Shown here piece after piece: positions 11,771 through 22,968 of a stretch of 64,000 nucleotides of DNA. The stretch covers positions 2,046,001 to 2,110,000 of the forward strand of contig NC_089442.1 in assembly GCF_026210795.1 (NCBI RefSeq), given 5' to 3'. The notes under the pieces were generated by a model. That model searched no databases. It worked only from the letters and a program-made list of their open reading frames with translations, and had not been told where the DNA came from. The stretch is from Rhizophagus irregularis (Eukaryota > Glomeromycota > Glomeromycetes > Glomerales > Glomeraceae). Made by a program: the position numbers and the translations under genes. The number at the start of each line of letters is the position of its first letter. Position 1 is the first letter of the stretch.

Positions 11771-11811
11771 ACTATATCTCCTACTAATATAATTAGTAAA
11801 ATTAATTTTTG

Positions 11812-11890
11812 TTAGTATAATTTATTATGCAAAATATTATCTGAACTGCAAAGCAGTTCAGATAATATTTTGCATAATAAATTATACTAA
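11812..11890. repeat. Perfect 79-bp palindrome, loop AAA
   Basis: Arms of 38 bases (11812-11849 and 11853-11890) are exact reverse complements, separated by AAA. The arm starts TTAGTATAATTTATTATGC and ends ATCTGAACTGC. A structure this perfect should extrude as a cruciform or hairpin. Confidence 0.9.
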
Positions 11891-13687
11891 AAGTAACCCA
11901 AATAATATTTTATATATGAATCATATCAAATATATAAAAGTTTTGCTAACTTGCCTTTTAGGTTAAATAACCTGGATTAAATTACTTAAAATTTATAATT
12001 TATATTAATCATTTTTTTTTAAAAAAAAAATTATTTGTATTGTTATTTATTTTACTTTATATAATTTGAATATTATAGAGTATAATGATCAAGTTTTCTT
12101 ACATTTTTGATAATGTTATTTGTTTTTGATTGTGATAATTTACATTTTTTTGAAAATTTGGGTAAAATTATATAATTAAATAAATTTTATTTATCAAGGA
12201 TATATTAGGATAGTAATATATATTAGCTAATATTATTTTAATAGTAACATTTACTCCCCACTCCCAGGTAAGATTTTATGACCAATCACAACCATTTCAC
12301 ATGGTTTATATTATGTTTAACCTAAAATTTTCTTTTACTCTCCCACTCCCTAAAATATTAGCTAATATATATCATTACCCTTATTATATACTATCACTAT
12401 ATATGGTAGTTGTTGATAAGTGAATTAAAATATAAGTTTGGATAATAGCATTGTTAAAAAATTAAATATGAAATATATATTATTTATAAAGTATTATTAA
12501 AATTTAAATATTGGATTTTTAGTTAGAGTTTTATAATTTTGAAAGTTTTTTACTGGTTAGAATGTTAGTTAAATTGTTATTGATTCAAAGTTTGCTGTAA
12601 TGCTAATCATATTCTTTTAATATATGATTTTTAATTAGTAATAATTGTTGATGAGTGAATTGAAAATATAAGTTTGGATAACAGCGTTGTTAAAAAATAA
12701 AATATGAAATTTTATTTATAAAGTATTGTTAAATTTAATTATTGCATTTTATTTAAAGTCTTATAATCTTGAATTTCTAATATATGATTTTTAATTGATA
12801 ATAGTAATAAATAAATTGTTAATAAATTGAAAATGTAAGTTAGATAATAGTATTATTAAAAAATCATTTTATTTATAAAGTATTGTTAAAATTTAAATAT
12901 TGTAAGACTTTTATGCATATCCCGCATACTACTTACGTAGGTGTTTAAAAAATCAAATGTATTTATTATTGAATTTTTATTTATATAGTATTGTTAAGTA
13001 TTGTTATAGATTGTTATATATATAATATTAAATATTAAAAGAATTAAGTGATTTGCATAAGAATTTCCTTTTTGAAAATTTGTAAACGTCACATGATAGA
13101 CTTTAATAAATCTTTAATTCCGGCCGGAATTAATGATCTGCATACAAATTTCCTTTTTGGGAAATTTGTGTAACTCGAAATTTCATTTTTCGTGAGGGAC
13201 AAAATTTCCTTTTTTGGAAATTTGTGTAACGTCACGTGATATATTTAGCTCCATCGGTTGGCTGGCTTGATTGGCAGAATCAGCTGTTCATGGGATGCGA
13301 CGTTTAAGGGATGTGGCAGTTAGCGCATCACACACAAAATGTCACCCCTTCTGCGGGAATCACATTATATGTCACGTGCCGCATCACATGCCTTCAATTT
13401 AATTAGTGACGGAGAATTGCCAAATATATATAGGGTGACTAGCCCGTAGGCCTGGGCGTTGCCCCAGGTTCATCAACGTTGATGAAATTTTAAGGTTTGG
13501 TTTATAAGAGGTTAAATTAGTTGTTTTATTATAATTAAATTGTAAGAATAATTATTTTTAAATTAAAATTTATATAAGCTTAATATTATTAATTCACTAT
13601 TATAATTTAAACTTTAAACTCTATTCTTTTTTCTATTATATAAATTTAATATTATGATCAATTTTTAAATAATTTAATTCTAATCAT

Positions 13688-13880
13688 CATACTGAAATAC
13701 TAACCCCAATAAATACTAATCCTACCCTAATATAAAACTAATACTAACATTAACCTAATACTAACCCTAATCCTAACCCTAACCCTAATTCTAACCCTAA
13801 CTCTAACTTTAACACTAACCCTAACCCTAACTTTAATTCTAAACTTAACTATAAACTTAACCTTAATTCTAATTCTAACT
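13688..13880 (+). repeat. Interstitial telomere-like (CCCTAA)n tract, unit B
   Basis: Counterpart of the unit A tract at the same relative position, with an extra run (ACTAACCCTAACCCTAAC near 13813) absent from unit A. The length difference is typical of slippage in short tandem repeats. Confidence 0.7.
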
Positions 13881-13918
13881 ATATCTCCTACTAATATAAT
13901 TAGTAAAATTAATTTTTG

Positions 13919-13997
13919 TTAGTATAATTTATTATGCAAAATATTATCTGAACTGCTTTGCAGTTCAGATAATATTTTGCATAATAAATTATACTAA
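13919..13997. repeat. Perfect 79-bp palindrome, loop TTT
   Basis: Same arms as 11812-11890, 38 bases each around 13957-13959, but the three-base centre reads TTT instead of AAA. This is the reverse complement of the unit A centre, as expected if the hairpin had flipped in one copy. Confidence 0.9.
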
Positions 13998-15977
13998 AAG
14001 TAACCCAAATAATATTTTATATATGAATCATATCAAATATATAAAAGTTTTGCTAACTTGCCTTTTAGGTTAAATAACCTGGATTAAATTACTTAAAATT
14101 TATAATTTATATTAATCATTTTTTTTAAAAAAAAAAATTATTTGTATTGTTATTTATTTTACTTTATATAATTTGAATATTATAGAGTATAATGATCAAG
14201 TTTTCTTACATTTTTGATAATGTTATTTGTTTTTGATTGTGATAATTTACATTTTTTTGAAAATTTGGGTAAAATTATATAATTAAATAAATTTTATTTA
14301 TCAAGGATATATTAGGATAGTAATATATATTAGCTAATATTATTTTAATAGTAACGTTTACTCCCCACCCCCAGGTAAGATTTTATGACCAATCACAACC
14401 ATTTCACATGGTTTATATTATGTTTAACCTAAAATTTTCTTTTACTCTCCCACTCCCTAAAATATTAGCTAATATATATCATTACCCTTATTATATACTA
14501 TCACTATATATGGTAGTTGTTGATAAGTGAATTAAAATATAAGTTTGGATAATAGCATTGTTAAAAAATTAAATATGAAATATATATTATTTATAAAGTA
14601 TTATTAAAATTTAAATATTGGATTTTTAGTTAGAGTTTTATAATTTTGAAAGTTTTTTACTGGTTAGAATGTTAGTTAAATTGTTATTGATTCAAAGTTT
14701 GCTGTAATGCTAATCATATTCTTTTAATATATGATTTTTAATTAGTAATAATTGTTGATGAGTGAATTGAAAATATAAGTTTGGATAACAGCATTGTTAA
14801 AAAATAAAATATGAAATTTTATTTATAAAGTATTATTAAATTTAATTATTGCATTTTATTTAAAGTCTTATAATCTTGAATTTCTAATATATGATTTTTA
14901 ATTGATAATAGTAATAAATAAATTGTTAATAAATTGAAAATGTAAGTTAGATAATAGTATTATTAAAAAATCATTTTATTTATAAAGTATTGTTAAAATT
15001 TAAATATTGTATTTTATTTATATAGCATTGTTAAAAAATCAAATGTATTTATTATTGAATTTTTATTTATATAGTATTGTTAAGTATTGTTATAGATTGT
15101 TATATATAATATTAAATATTAAAAGAATTAAGTGATTTGCATAAGAATTTCCTTTTTGAAAATTTGTAAACGTCACATGATAGACTTTAATAAATCTTTA
15201 ATTCCGGCCGGAATTAATGATCTGCATACAAATTTCCTTTTTGGGAAATTTGTGTAACTCGAAATTTCGTTTTTCGTTAGGAACAAAATTTCCTTTTTTG
15301 GAAATTTGTGTAACGTCACGTGATATATTTAGCTCCATCGGTTGGCTGGCTTGATTGGCAGAATTAGCTGATCATGGGATGCGACGTTTAAGGGATGTGG
15401 CAGTTAGCGCATCACACACAAAATGTCACCCCTTCTGCGGGGATCACATTATCTGTCACGTGCCGCATCACATGCCTTCAATTTAATTAGTGACGGAGAA
15501 TTGCCAAATATATATAGGGTGATAATATGACGACCATGTAGAATTTTGTGCAATAGCTTAAAGTAAAGTAGACGAATACCATATTTGTTAAATCTTTACG
15601 TATAACAAGAAACATTCTTTATTGTACAACGTAAACAATATTGATCTCGTGATCCAAATAAATAAACATTTTTCCAAGTAAAAATTGAAACTTTATTTAT
15701 TTACAAATTCATTATAGAATTTCGATTGTCATTCTTAGAATTCTACAAATGCTCTAGAATTCTCTATTTTTAAATTGTTTGTCGTGTTGCTTTACTAAAT
15801 TATTAATTATGTCTATACCTAATGTGGAAATATATTTTTTTTTATTATAATCTTTTCAGTCTCCATTTTTCAAATACTGAATGTAATTCTATCTCTTATA
15901 ATAAGTATTCTTTCAATCAACAGAAAATTCTATTTTTTCTATGAATTACATGATTATGGAAATTTTAAAACTAAAAT

Positions 15978-16166
15978 ATGTCAAATTTAAAAATTAAAAT
16001 AATAAATGGAACTTGCAATGAAACTTTTTTTGGTCAAAAACCAAAATTAAAATCCAGTCCAATACTAATTAAGTTTAGGGACGTTATCTCAAGTTGCGCC
16101 ATATTGTGTTACGTCGTTGACGGCTATACTAATTTTCTCCCCAGGTTCCCATTGGATCCGATGTGA
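15978..16166 (+). pseudogene. Truncated N-terminal scrap of a fourth Cys-knuckle kinase
   Basis: Residues 21-33 of this frame (PKLKSSPILIKF) match the distinctive N-terminus shared by the three kinase paralogs (DPTPKLKSSPI). The match starts abruptly after a poly-T/GGTCAAAAA stretch and stops at about 16076, where unrelated sequence (RDVISSCAILCYV..) begins. It is on the opposite strand to the intact genes, lacks the Cys pairs and kinase domain, and has no visible TATAAATA upstream. The likely origin is duplication and rearrangement of a paralog. Confidence 0.6.
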
Positions 16167-16384
16167 AATTAGCTCGGATTCATGTAATGACATGGGTCCG
16201 GATGATTACAAATCAAAAATTCCCAGATGTTGATCAATCGGACCCACCATCATTTAAGTTATCAGTTATTGAAACCGGTAATCGTTGTGTATTAATAAAG
16301 CCCAACGTGACTGTGCTTGAGAGGAGCAGCCATATGATATCAAAAACAGTGGAGCTTAGGGTGAAAGTTTATTTATGTCATTAA
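16163..16384 (+). CDS. Unidentified short ORF, less AT-rich than surroundings
   Basis: A 73-codon frame (MKLARIHVMTWVRMIT..) that is open upstream to about 16142 just after CTCCCCAG, a possible splice acceptor. Base composition is clearly more GC-rich than its flanks, which favours real or formerly real coding sequence. I see no known motif. It could be a terminal exon of a lost gene, a captured fragment or chance. Confidence 0.2.
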   Translation: MKLARIHVMTWVRMITNQKFPDVDQSDPPSFKLSVIETGNRCVLIKPNVTVLERSSHMISKTVELRVKVYLCH

Positions 16385-18839
16385 GATAGTAGTAATACGA
16401 ACGTTTCTTACAATCACGTGACATTGTCAGCAAGAAAATATTACTAAATTTACATGCTCACCCTAACTTCAATCACGACTGGATACGGACAGCTCATAAA
16501 AATATGAGTGGTAGATAGAGTATGTTATTGTATATTAGCCGAAGAAAAAAAATAGATAAACCATTAACACCAATGCCATAGGGAATCCCTACATGATTGT
16601 TTCACACATAATTGTGTCGACTATCATGGAAGAAGCTTATAATTTGCTTGATTCTATTATTAAGAAACTTGAAGAGATCGAAGCGGCTGTTGATTTACTT
16701 TGGTGGTAGTGTAGTCTTCTTATAATATAGGTAGGATTAATGTTTTTACAATAATTGATTGATCAAATTAAGGAATGTTATTGTGAATTTCACTTATAAC
16801 AATATATTCAAATTGATTTTGAGCAAATAAATTTTACAAATTATTAAAAGTAACAATGTTTCGTGTTTTTTGTAGGTTTTAAAAGTATATACGTTTTCTG
16901 TATGTGATTCTTAGACCAAATGATTTTCGGATTATTATTGTTGTATTTGGCTAAATCTTTCGGGAAATAGCTATATTGAAACTGGACTTTAATGACTAGA
17001 GACTAAAAAACGTGTCACGCAATTAATAGATTTGCTGGAAATGGAAGAAATAAAAGAAATGATATAAGTATTCTTCATTTAATATTATTCAAATTGAGAT
17101 TTTGGTGAATCGTTAGGGCAATCTAACATTCCTATATCCAAACTATTTTTGTTGGAAAAATTATTTCTTATGATCCGATAAAAGATGATTTTTTGTCATA
17201 AAATCGCTTTTTTATAATTAATTGCATGATAAGTGCAGCAACAACCGAAACAATGACGTAATATATAGTAAACTTTTGCCCAATATTGATAATATTTACA
17301 TTAATGCACCATTTTTTGTATTGTAATTATAATAATTACATCCAATATATAAGTTTTGTCACCAAATGATAATAATAATATAATGATTATAAACGTAAGA
17401 GGTGCGTGATTAAAAATGATTGAATATTTGACGATTACATTACATCGTTCTATTTTTATCTTCGATTTGTACTTTATTTTTTTTTTCACAAGAAAGCTCT
17501 CATAAAAGGACTTACCTCTTAAATCAATTATAAAATAATGGAAATTTTATTATTTTATTTATTATCCTTTAATAAACGATTTGGGAATTATTTGAAATTA
17601 TTTAAGTTTTTAAATTTATGTTTAATTAAAAATTTAACGATATCATTATAATATTAATGCACTGTGTTATCTTTTATCTTTAAACCATATTTTAAATTGC
17701 GTACTTTTGACATTATTATTTATTATTATTGGACATCATATCTCTATTAAACGATTCTTTGAAATCATTAATAATATTAATAATAATGTTAGACTTCGAA
17801 ACGAATAAAATACTTTTCTTACACCTTTATTTTATTTATAAATAAAATATTAAATAAATAAATAGTTGTTAAACTGCATTTTCTTCTCACGTGATTTTGA
17901 CCAGCATTATGAGCACTTGGCCAGCATTAATGAATTAATCATGCTAGTGCAACAAATATTATTTACCTTATATATCTAGATAGATCATTTAAAATATCAG
18001 ATGTGCTATAATTTTATTTAATAACCCAAATTATTTAAATTGTCATTTTAACTTATATATAATATATAAAGCAAGTGCATCAAGTGCATGAGTGCATCGT
18101 TTATAATTCTTCAAATAATATCCCTTTTTTCAATAAGTAAAAATAAAAGATTTAACACGTAGAAATAAAAAAATTATAAAAATATATGTTTAATAGTAAA
18201 TAAGTTGTTTAACAATCATTATATATGTTCGTAACCGACAAAAACACGTACCATTTCTTTCCTCACCCCGCAGATATTAACTGGTGATGTGTTGTTGAAG
18301 CAAGGTGTATTACAAGAGTTTTGCATCACAAATATTGGCAATTAAATGAATTAAGATATCTCCACCAAAAATAAATAACACTTTATTAAATAATATAAAT
18401 TTAATAATATACGAAAATTGTAATCCAGGATAAATCAGACTATAACGCATTTAACATTTCACTTAACAAAAAAAAAATAGTTAATATTCCCATATTTAAT
18501 AGTTATTTCACGTTCTATTTTCTATATACTGATCTGATATACGTATAGAAACCGTAGTATAAATAAATTTTCTAATTTTAAATATCAATTGTTTTAAGTT
18601 TTAACACGTTTCCTATTAAAATAAATTAAAAAAAAAAAAATAATATAACCAAATAAGTAATATTAAATTCAAATTATAATATTTACCTTATTACTATAAA
18701 AAGTTTCAATATTTAATTCGTTTCTTGAAGAATTTATAAATTCACTTGAAGAGTTACTAGTATAAAATGCATTTGCCATGTAGTTAATATTAGCGAAGAT
18801 GAGCTAAAAAATACAATTTTTTAATAACTTTAAAAACAC
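16385..18839. other. Intergenic; only a 27-codon frame of note
   Basis: Mostly AT-rich filler. A helical 27-residue frame (MEEAYNLLDSIIKKLEEIEA.., 16626-16709, +) stands out by its heptad-like pattern but has no extension or neighbours to support a gene. At 18690-18800 the minus strand has residual frames (EFINSSRNELNI) that look like decayed tail exons of kinase paralog 2. Confidence 0.4.
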
Positions 18840-20997
18840 CTTTCAATATCAATATCTATATCAAGCTCTTGATCTTTTGATGCGTAATCTAAAAAAAAAT
18901 TTAATGGATTTATCAAAAATATTTAAATAATTGTAAACTTTTACGAAAATGTACCTTGTTTATTATCAAATGAATTTATTGATAAATTGATAGATGAAAT
19001 CTTTGAAATGTAAACGCTTAATGACCTACTTGTATAAATAGCTTTTGAATGTTTTTCAGTAAATTTGGGACCAAGTTTCTTTGATTTCATTAACTCTACT
19101 CTTTTTATTTCAGCTAGATGAAACTGTACTCTATTTACGTTATTATTACGCCAGTCTTCAAAAGTCTGATAAATTTCTGCTATAGAAGGTCTTTTTTTGG
19201 GGTTAGGATCCCAACAACTTTTCATTAAACAAGCATAACATTCTGGTGTATCTTCTGTAATTTTAGGCCGTAACCCATCAATAATTTTATAAATAAGGTG
19301 AATATCATGTTCAACATTAGCAAAAGGCCTACAGCCTGTTGTAAGTTCCCACATAATCATACCCATACTATAAATATCAGATTCCTTGGAAAATGCTTTA
19401 AATATTTCTGGTGTATATTTCATTATTTGATGATATATTATTTGCAGGTTGTGATAATCCTAGATCTCCAATTTTCCATTCATCACCACGTAATATATTT
19501 CCACTATGGAAATCTCGATGTATAAAATTTGTTTCATGAATATTCTTAAGTCTAGAATAATAAAATAATAAATTAGTATTATAAACTACTAATTATAAAT
19601 ATATTTAAAGTGTACAATAAATACCCATATGAAATTTCATGTAAAATATCTAGTTTTTTAATCCATAAATTCCCTTTGTAAGTAATTATGTAAATCTCCT
19701 CCTGACGCATATTCCATAATTAACATATAATCCTCTAATTCAGGATCTTTCGTAAAACCATAAGTTTTAATAATAGAAGGACAGCCACATTGATAATTTG
19801 ATTTTAACTATAAATTTCAAATTAAAAATTAGATTAAAAATATTGAATAGAAAATATAAGCATGAAAATATTTACTTCATTCAAAAAATATCTGCTAATA
19901 TTTTTAGAATTTTTAAATCTTTTTAAAATAACAATTTTCCCATTTAAACAAGTTGCTTTATATATAACACCAAATCCACCTTTTGCTATTTCTTTTACAT
20001 TTACAAATTGATAATATGGTATCCATTCTAAATGCCTATTTTTAAATATTTCACCAAGCTGATTAACAGGAATATGCATTGAAACTGGAAGAAAATACTT
20101 GTTAAAATTTGTTATTCTGTTAGTAAACTCAGCTATTTTTATACTATTAGAAATGTTAAGCCTTAAATTAAGAATAAAATCATCTAAATAACTATTCCCG
20201 GTGTTAATACACATGATATCCAAAATAATAGATGATACTCTTTTGCATTTTTTACATTTAGATTGATTTGTTAATCCAAAAATTATGTTTGTTGTTAAAC
20301 AATATCTACATCCAATATAAACTGTAAGACACTTTATACAACACTTTTGACATTCTGATATAATTTTCAATTTTGAATTACAAACCCCGCAACAAGATGT
20401 ATTATCCCACCATGGCAAATAAGTAATTGGAATTGGTTTTTTAGTCAAGGTTGATTCTATCCATTCGGAAGAAATTAGATAACAATCTGAACACAATTTG
20501 AAACTGTGCATAACAATTGTATCTGTTCCTTGATATAATGATTTTTTACACAGTTTACAATAATTTACGCTTTCAATCACATTAACATACAACTTATTGT
20601 TGAATGAACCATAATAGAAATCGAAATCATAATTAATAAGATACTCTGTGGGTATTTGTTTAAAGTATAAAATATCTAAGAAATTTCTACAATATTCTTG
20701 AATATTTTGTGATTTTTTTAAGTTACTTGTTTCATGTTCACTGCACTTTATGTTCATTGTGAAATATACATCCAAGTATGTATTAATGTCATCTATATAA
20801 GTGATATAGTGAGAAAAACATTTTTTGCAATATTTTTTCCTACAAAAAGACAATTCAACGTATTTTTCTCCACAATGAAAGCAGTTATCATCCTTCTCAT
20901 TAAAAGAAACAAACAAAATCGGTATTGGGCTAGATTTTAATTTTGGAGTTGGATCGAAAGAGTTATCATTTACATTCACAAGTTCCATTTTTTCCAT
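18840..20997 (-). pseudogene. Cys-knuckle/TKL protein kinase, paralog 2, broken
   Basis: Exon 1 (19876..20997) is intact for 374 codons. It has the Cys-x2-Cys series (CFHCGEK, KYCKKC, CKLCKKS, CSDC, CGVC, CIKC, CRYC, CKKC) and runs without a frame change into the kinase start KGGFGVIYKAT and VILK. Exon 2 (19625..19808) has lost one base near 19675, so translation would stop just after DLHNYLQ. Exon 3 (18955..19551) keeps HRDFHSGN and DLGLS but, compared with paralog 3, lacks 20 bases at the activation loop near 19412 and 6 more in the KGSAFS stretch, removing GVIPYVA and shifting frame again. A short tail exon follows at 18840..18888. Kinase function must be lost. The Cys module could still be made as a truncated protein, since the promoter octamer (21040-21047) and ATG are intact. 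Confidence 0.8.
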
Positions 20998-21039
20998 TTT
21001 TATTATGTTGTCAAATTGGAATTTAACGTACCTATACTG

Positions 21040-21047
21040 TATTTATA
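21040..21047 (-). promoter_or_regulatory. TATA-box candidate for kinase paralog 2
   Basis: TATAAATA on the minus strand, 43 bases before the ATG at 20997, with the downstream context ACAGTATAGGTACGT resembling those of paralogs 1 and 3. Confidence 0.5.
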
Positions 21048-22968
21048 CATTCATAATCTGAAAGATAGAACTTTCTGTTATGATACTGTAAGTATTTCTA
21101 GATTTCTCTCATGGAAATTTAATATTTGAAAGTCTCTATCGAAGGGCAAATGCATAACGTAATAATTGTTACCTATTTAGTGGAAATTCATATGATCAAC
21201 TAGATTGACGCAATTACTAAGCATCTTATAATAACTGATAACGAAATCTCACTTTCTATTCTCAAAAGTGACATTGATGTCAACTTCTTATAGGACTTTA
21301 CCACTAGAAAACGCGAACCGTTAGAATGTGTCCACACAACGCTAATTAAATATTAAAATTCAATTCTTTTCTTATAATCGACAATCGATACGTAGTTACG
21401 GACTCACTTACGGTTATGAAGAATAATTATATTAGTTATGGATCATCGTGAATTTTTCAATTTCATGTGTTAAAGGTTATTAGGCGTAAAAATATTGCCA
21501 ATAAAAAATTAGTAGCACTAACGATTTTTGATTGTTAACCGAACATTATAGAGATAATTTACGTTGCCATATTTTATTGGTTAAAATATAATGATGATAA
21601 TAATAATTATCGAAAATTGAAAATTTTGAAAATAAGCACACTTACCAGAATTATGACGAGCTCAGCTGGCATTTCGTGCAATAAAAAGGTGCTTATTTAG
21701 GAACTTCAGTTTGAATGATTCCTTTCTCTTGGATATAACAAAAATGAGAGTCAAGAAGCAATTTCTATATTAATTACAGCTTTTGACACCGTCCATCAGT
21801 CTCTAATTTTCTTTTTTTTTTGTAATCACGTTCACGGCATATTTATATTTTGCATTGATCTGATCTAATCGTGTTATTTAATAATTACAATGAATTTACG
21901 TGAATAATTAGATGAATTCAACAAGCTATTAATTTACATTTTTAAATGTTAAACATGTAATTTATTTGACAGCCCTGTATATTCTATTATTTTGTATAAA
22001 AAAATTGCTTTTTAATTTTATACTTAAATTATACAATAATAAAAATGCAATATTGACGTATTAAACTTTTCATACTATTAACCGTCGCTCACGCTTTAAT
22101 CTAAACTGTTACAGAAGTTTATGTTGCAACTTACAAGCCGAACTGCGCAGGTATTACGTTTTTACTACGAGCAATAGATACTCCGCCACAGTGCAAAAAT
22201 TAATTATTAAAAGTTAATAACTTTATAATATTAAACTTCTTTCGAACACAAAATGAATCACAATCACTCTACTCTACAATGAATATACTGTATGTTTTCA
22301 ATTATAATTCACGAAATTTCTTTATAAATATCTTTTTTTATAAATATTAAGGCTATTGGAAACGAGAAATATATTCCTTCAGTTAGAAGAGTGAATTTCG
22401 AATTATTATGGATAATATTAGAGAATAAAGGAATAATTCTGCAGTAAACATTATTATTTGTTAATTTTATATTTCTAAAAAATATTTATCATGATAGCAT
22501 GTCAGAAAAAAATAGAAGAATAAATAATACTTTAATAAATAATAAATATACGAAACGCTAATAATAAAAATAATAATCTAAGATAAATTAAAAGTTAAAG
22601 TATCCATTAATAATTATAATAGGAACTATACATCCCGATATAAAAATATAATAATAACTTAAATAGACAATTCATTCCATATCAGATATTGAGACAAAAT
22701 AAAAAAATTTCCAAGTATCATAAGTTTAACGCGGTTTTCTATTAAAATAATAAAATATAAAAGTATACTCAAATAATATTAAACAAATTATAATACTTTT
22801 ATTATTGTCAGTATTTTGTTTTCTTAAAGAATTGTAAATGTATTTAAGGGTTACATACCATGTAAAGAATTCGAACTATAAATTTAAATTAGACGAAATA
22901 AAAAAAAACATAATCATAAATACCTTTATGGTCAATTTATTTATTTCCGCTATTCCGAAGTACAGTAT
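21048..22968. other. Intergenic between kinase paralogs 2 and 3
   Basis: AT-rich DNA with no supported gene. Nothing beyond short frames and oligo-A/T runs is seen, and no terminal repeats were noticed. Confidence 0.5.

Larger units (their letters stand above)
11355..13437. repeat. 2.08-kb tandem repeat, unit A
   Basis: Begins ACTAGCCCGTAAGCCTGGGC and ends ..TATATATAGGGTG, running head-to-tail into unit B with the same start. In order it contains a GC-rich hairpin start (CCTGGGCGTTGCCCCAGG), degenerate telomere-like CCCTAA repeats, a 79-bp perfect palindrome, about 1.1 kb of AT-rich DNA, the 20-bp palindrome TTAATTCCGGCCGGAATTAA (13114-13133), paired AAATTTCC/GGAAATTT blocks, and a ~220-bp less AT-rich tail. 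No ORF. Unit A has a private ~50-bp segment near 12903-12950. Confidence 0.9.
13438..15522. repeat. 2.08-kb tandem repeat, unit B
   Basis: Nearly identical to unit A over its whole length, shifted by 2083 bases. It differs by scattered substitutions, extra CCCTAA copies near 13810-13850, a different short segment near 15010, and the loop of the internal palindrome (TTT instead of AAA). Being adjacent and similar, the pair is a recent tandem duplication or a two-copy array of a larger repeat; collapse or expansion in assembly is possible. Confidence 0.9.

Noticed and set aside
19625-19808. Alternative exon borders to rescue kinase paralog 2 exon 2
   Set aside because: The flanking splice sites align with those of paralogs 1 and 3; only a lost base explains the shift, and the activation-loop deletion remains.
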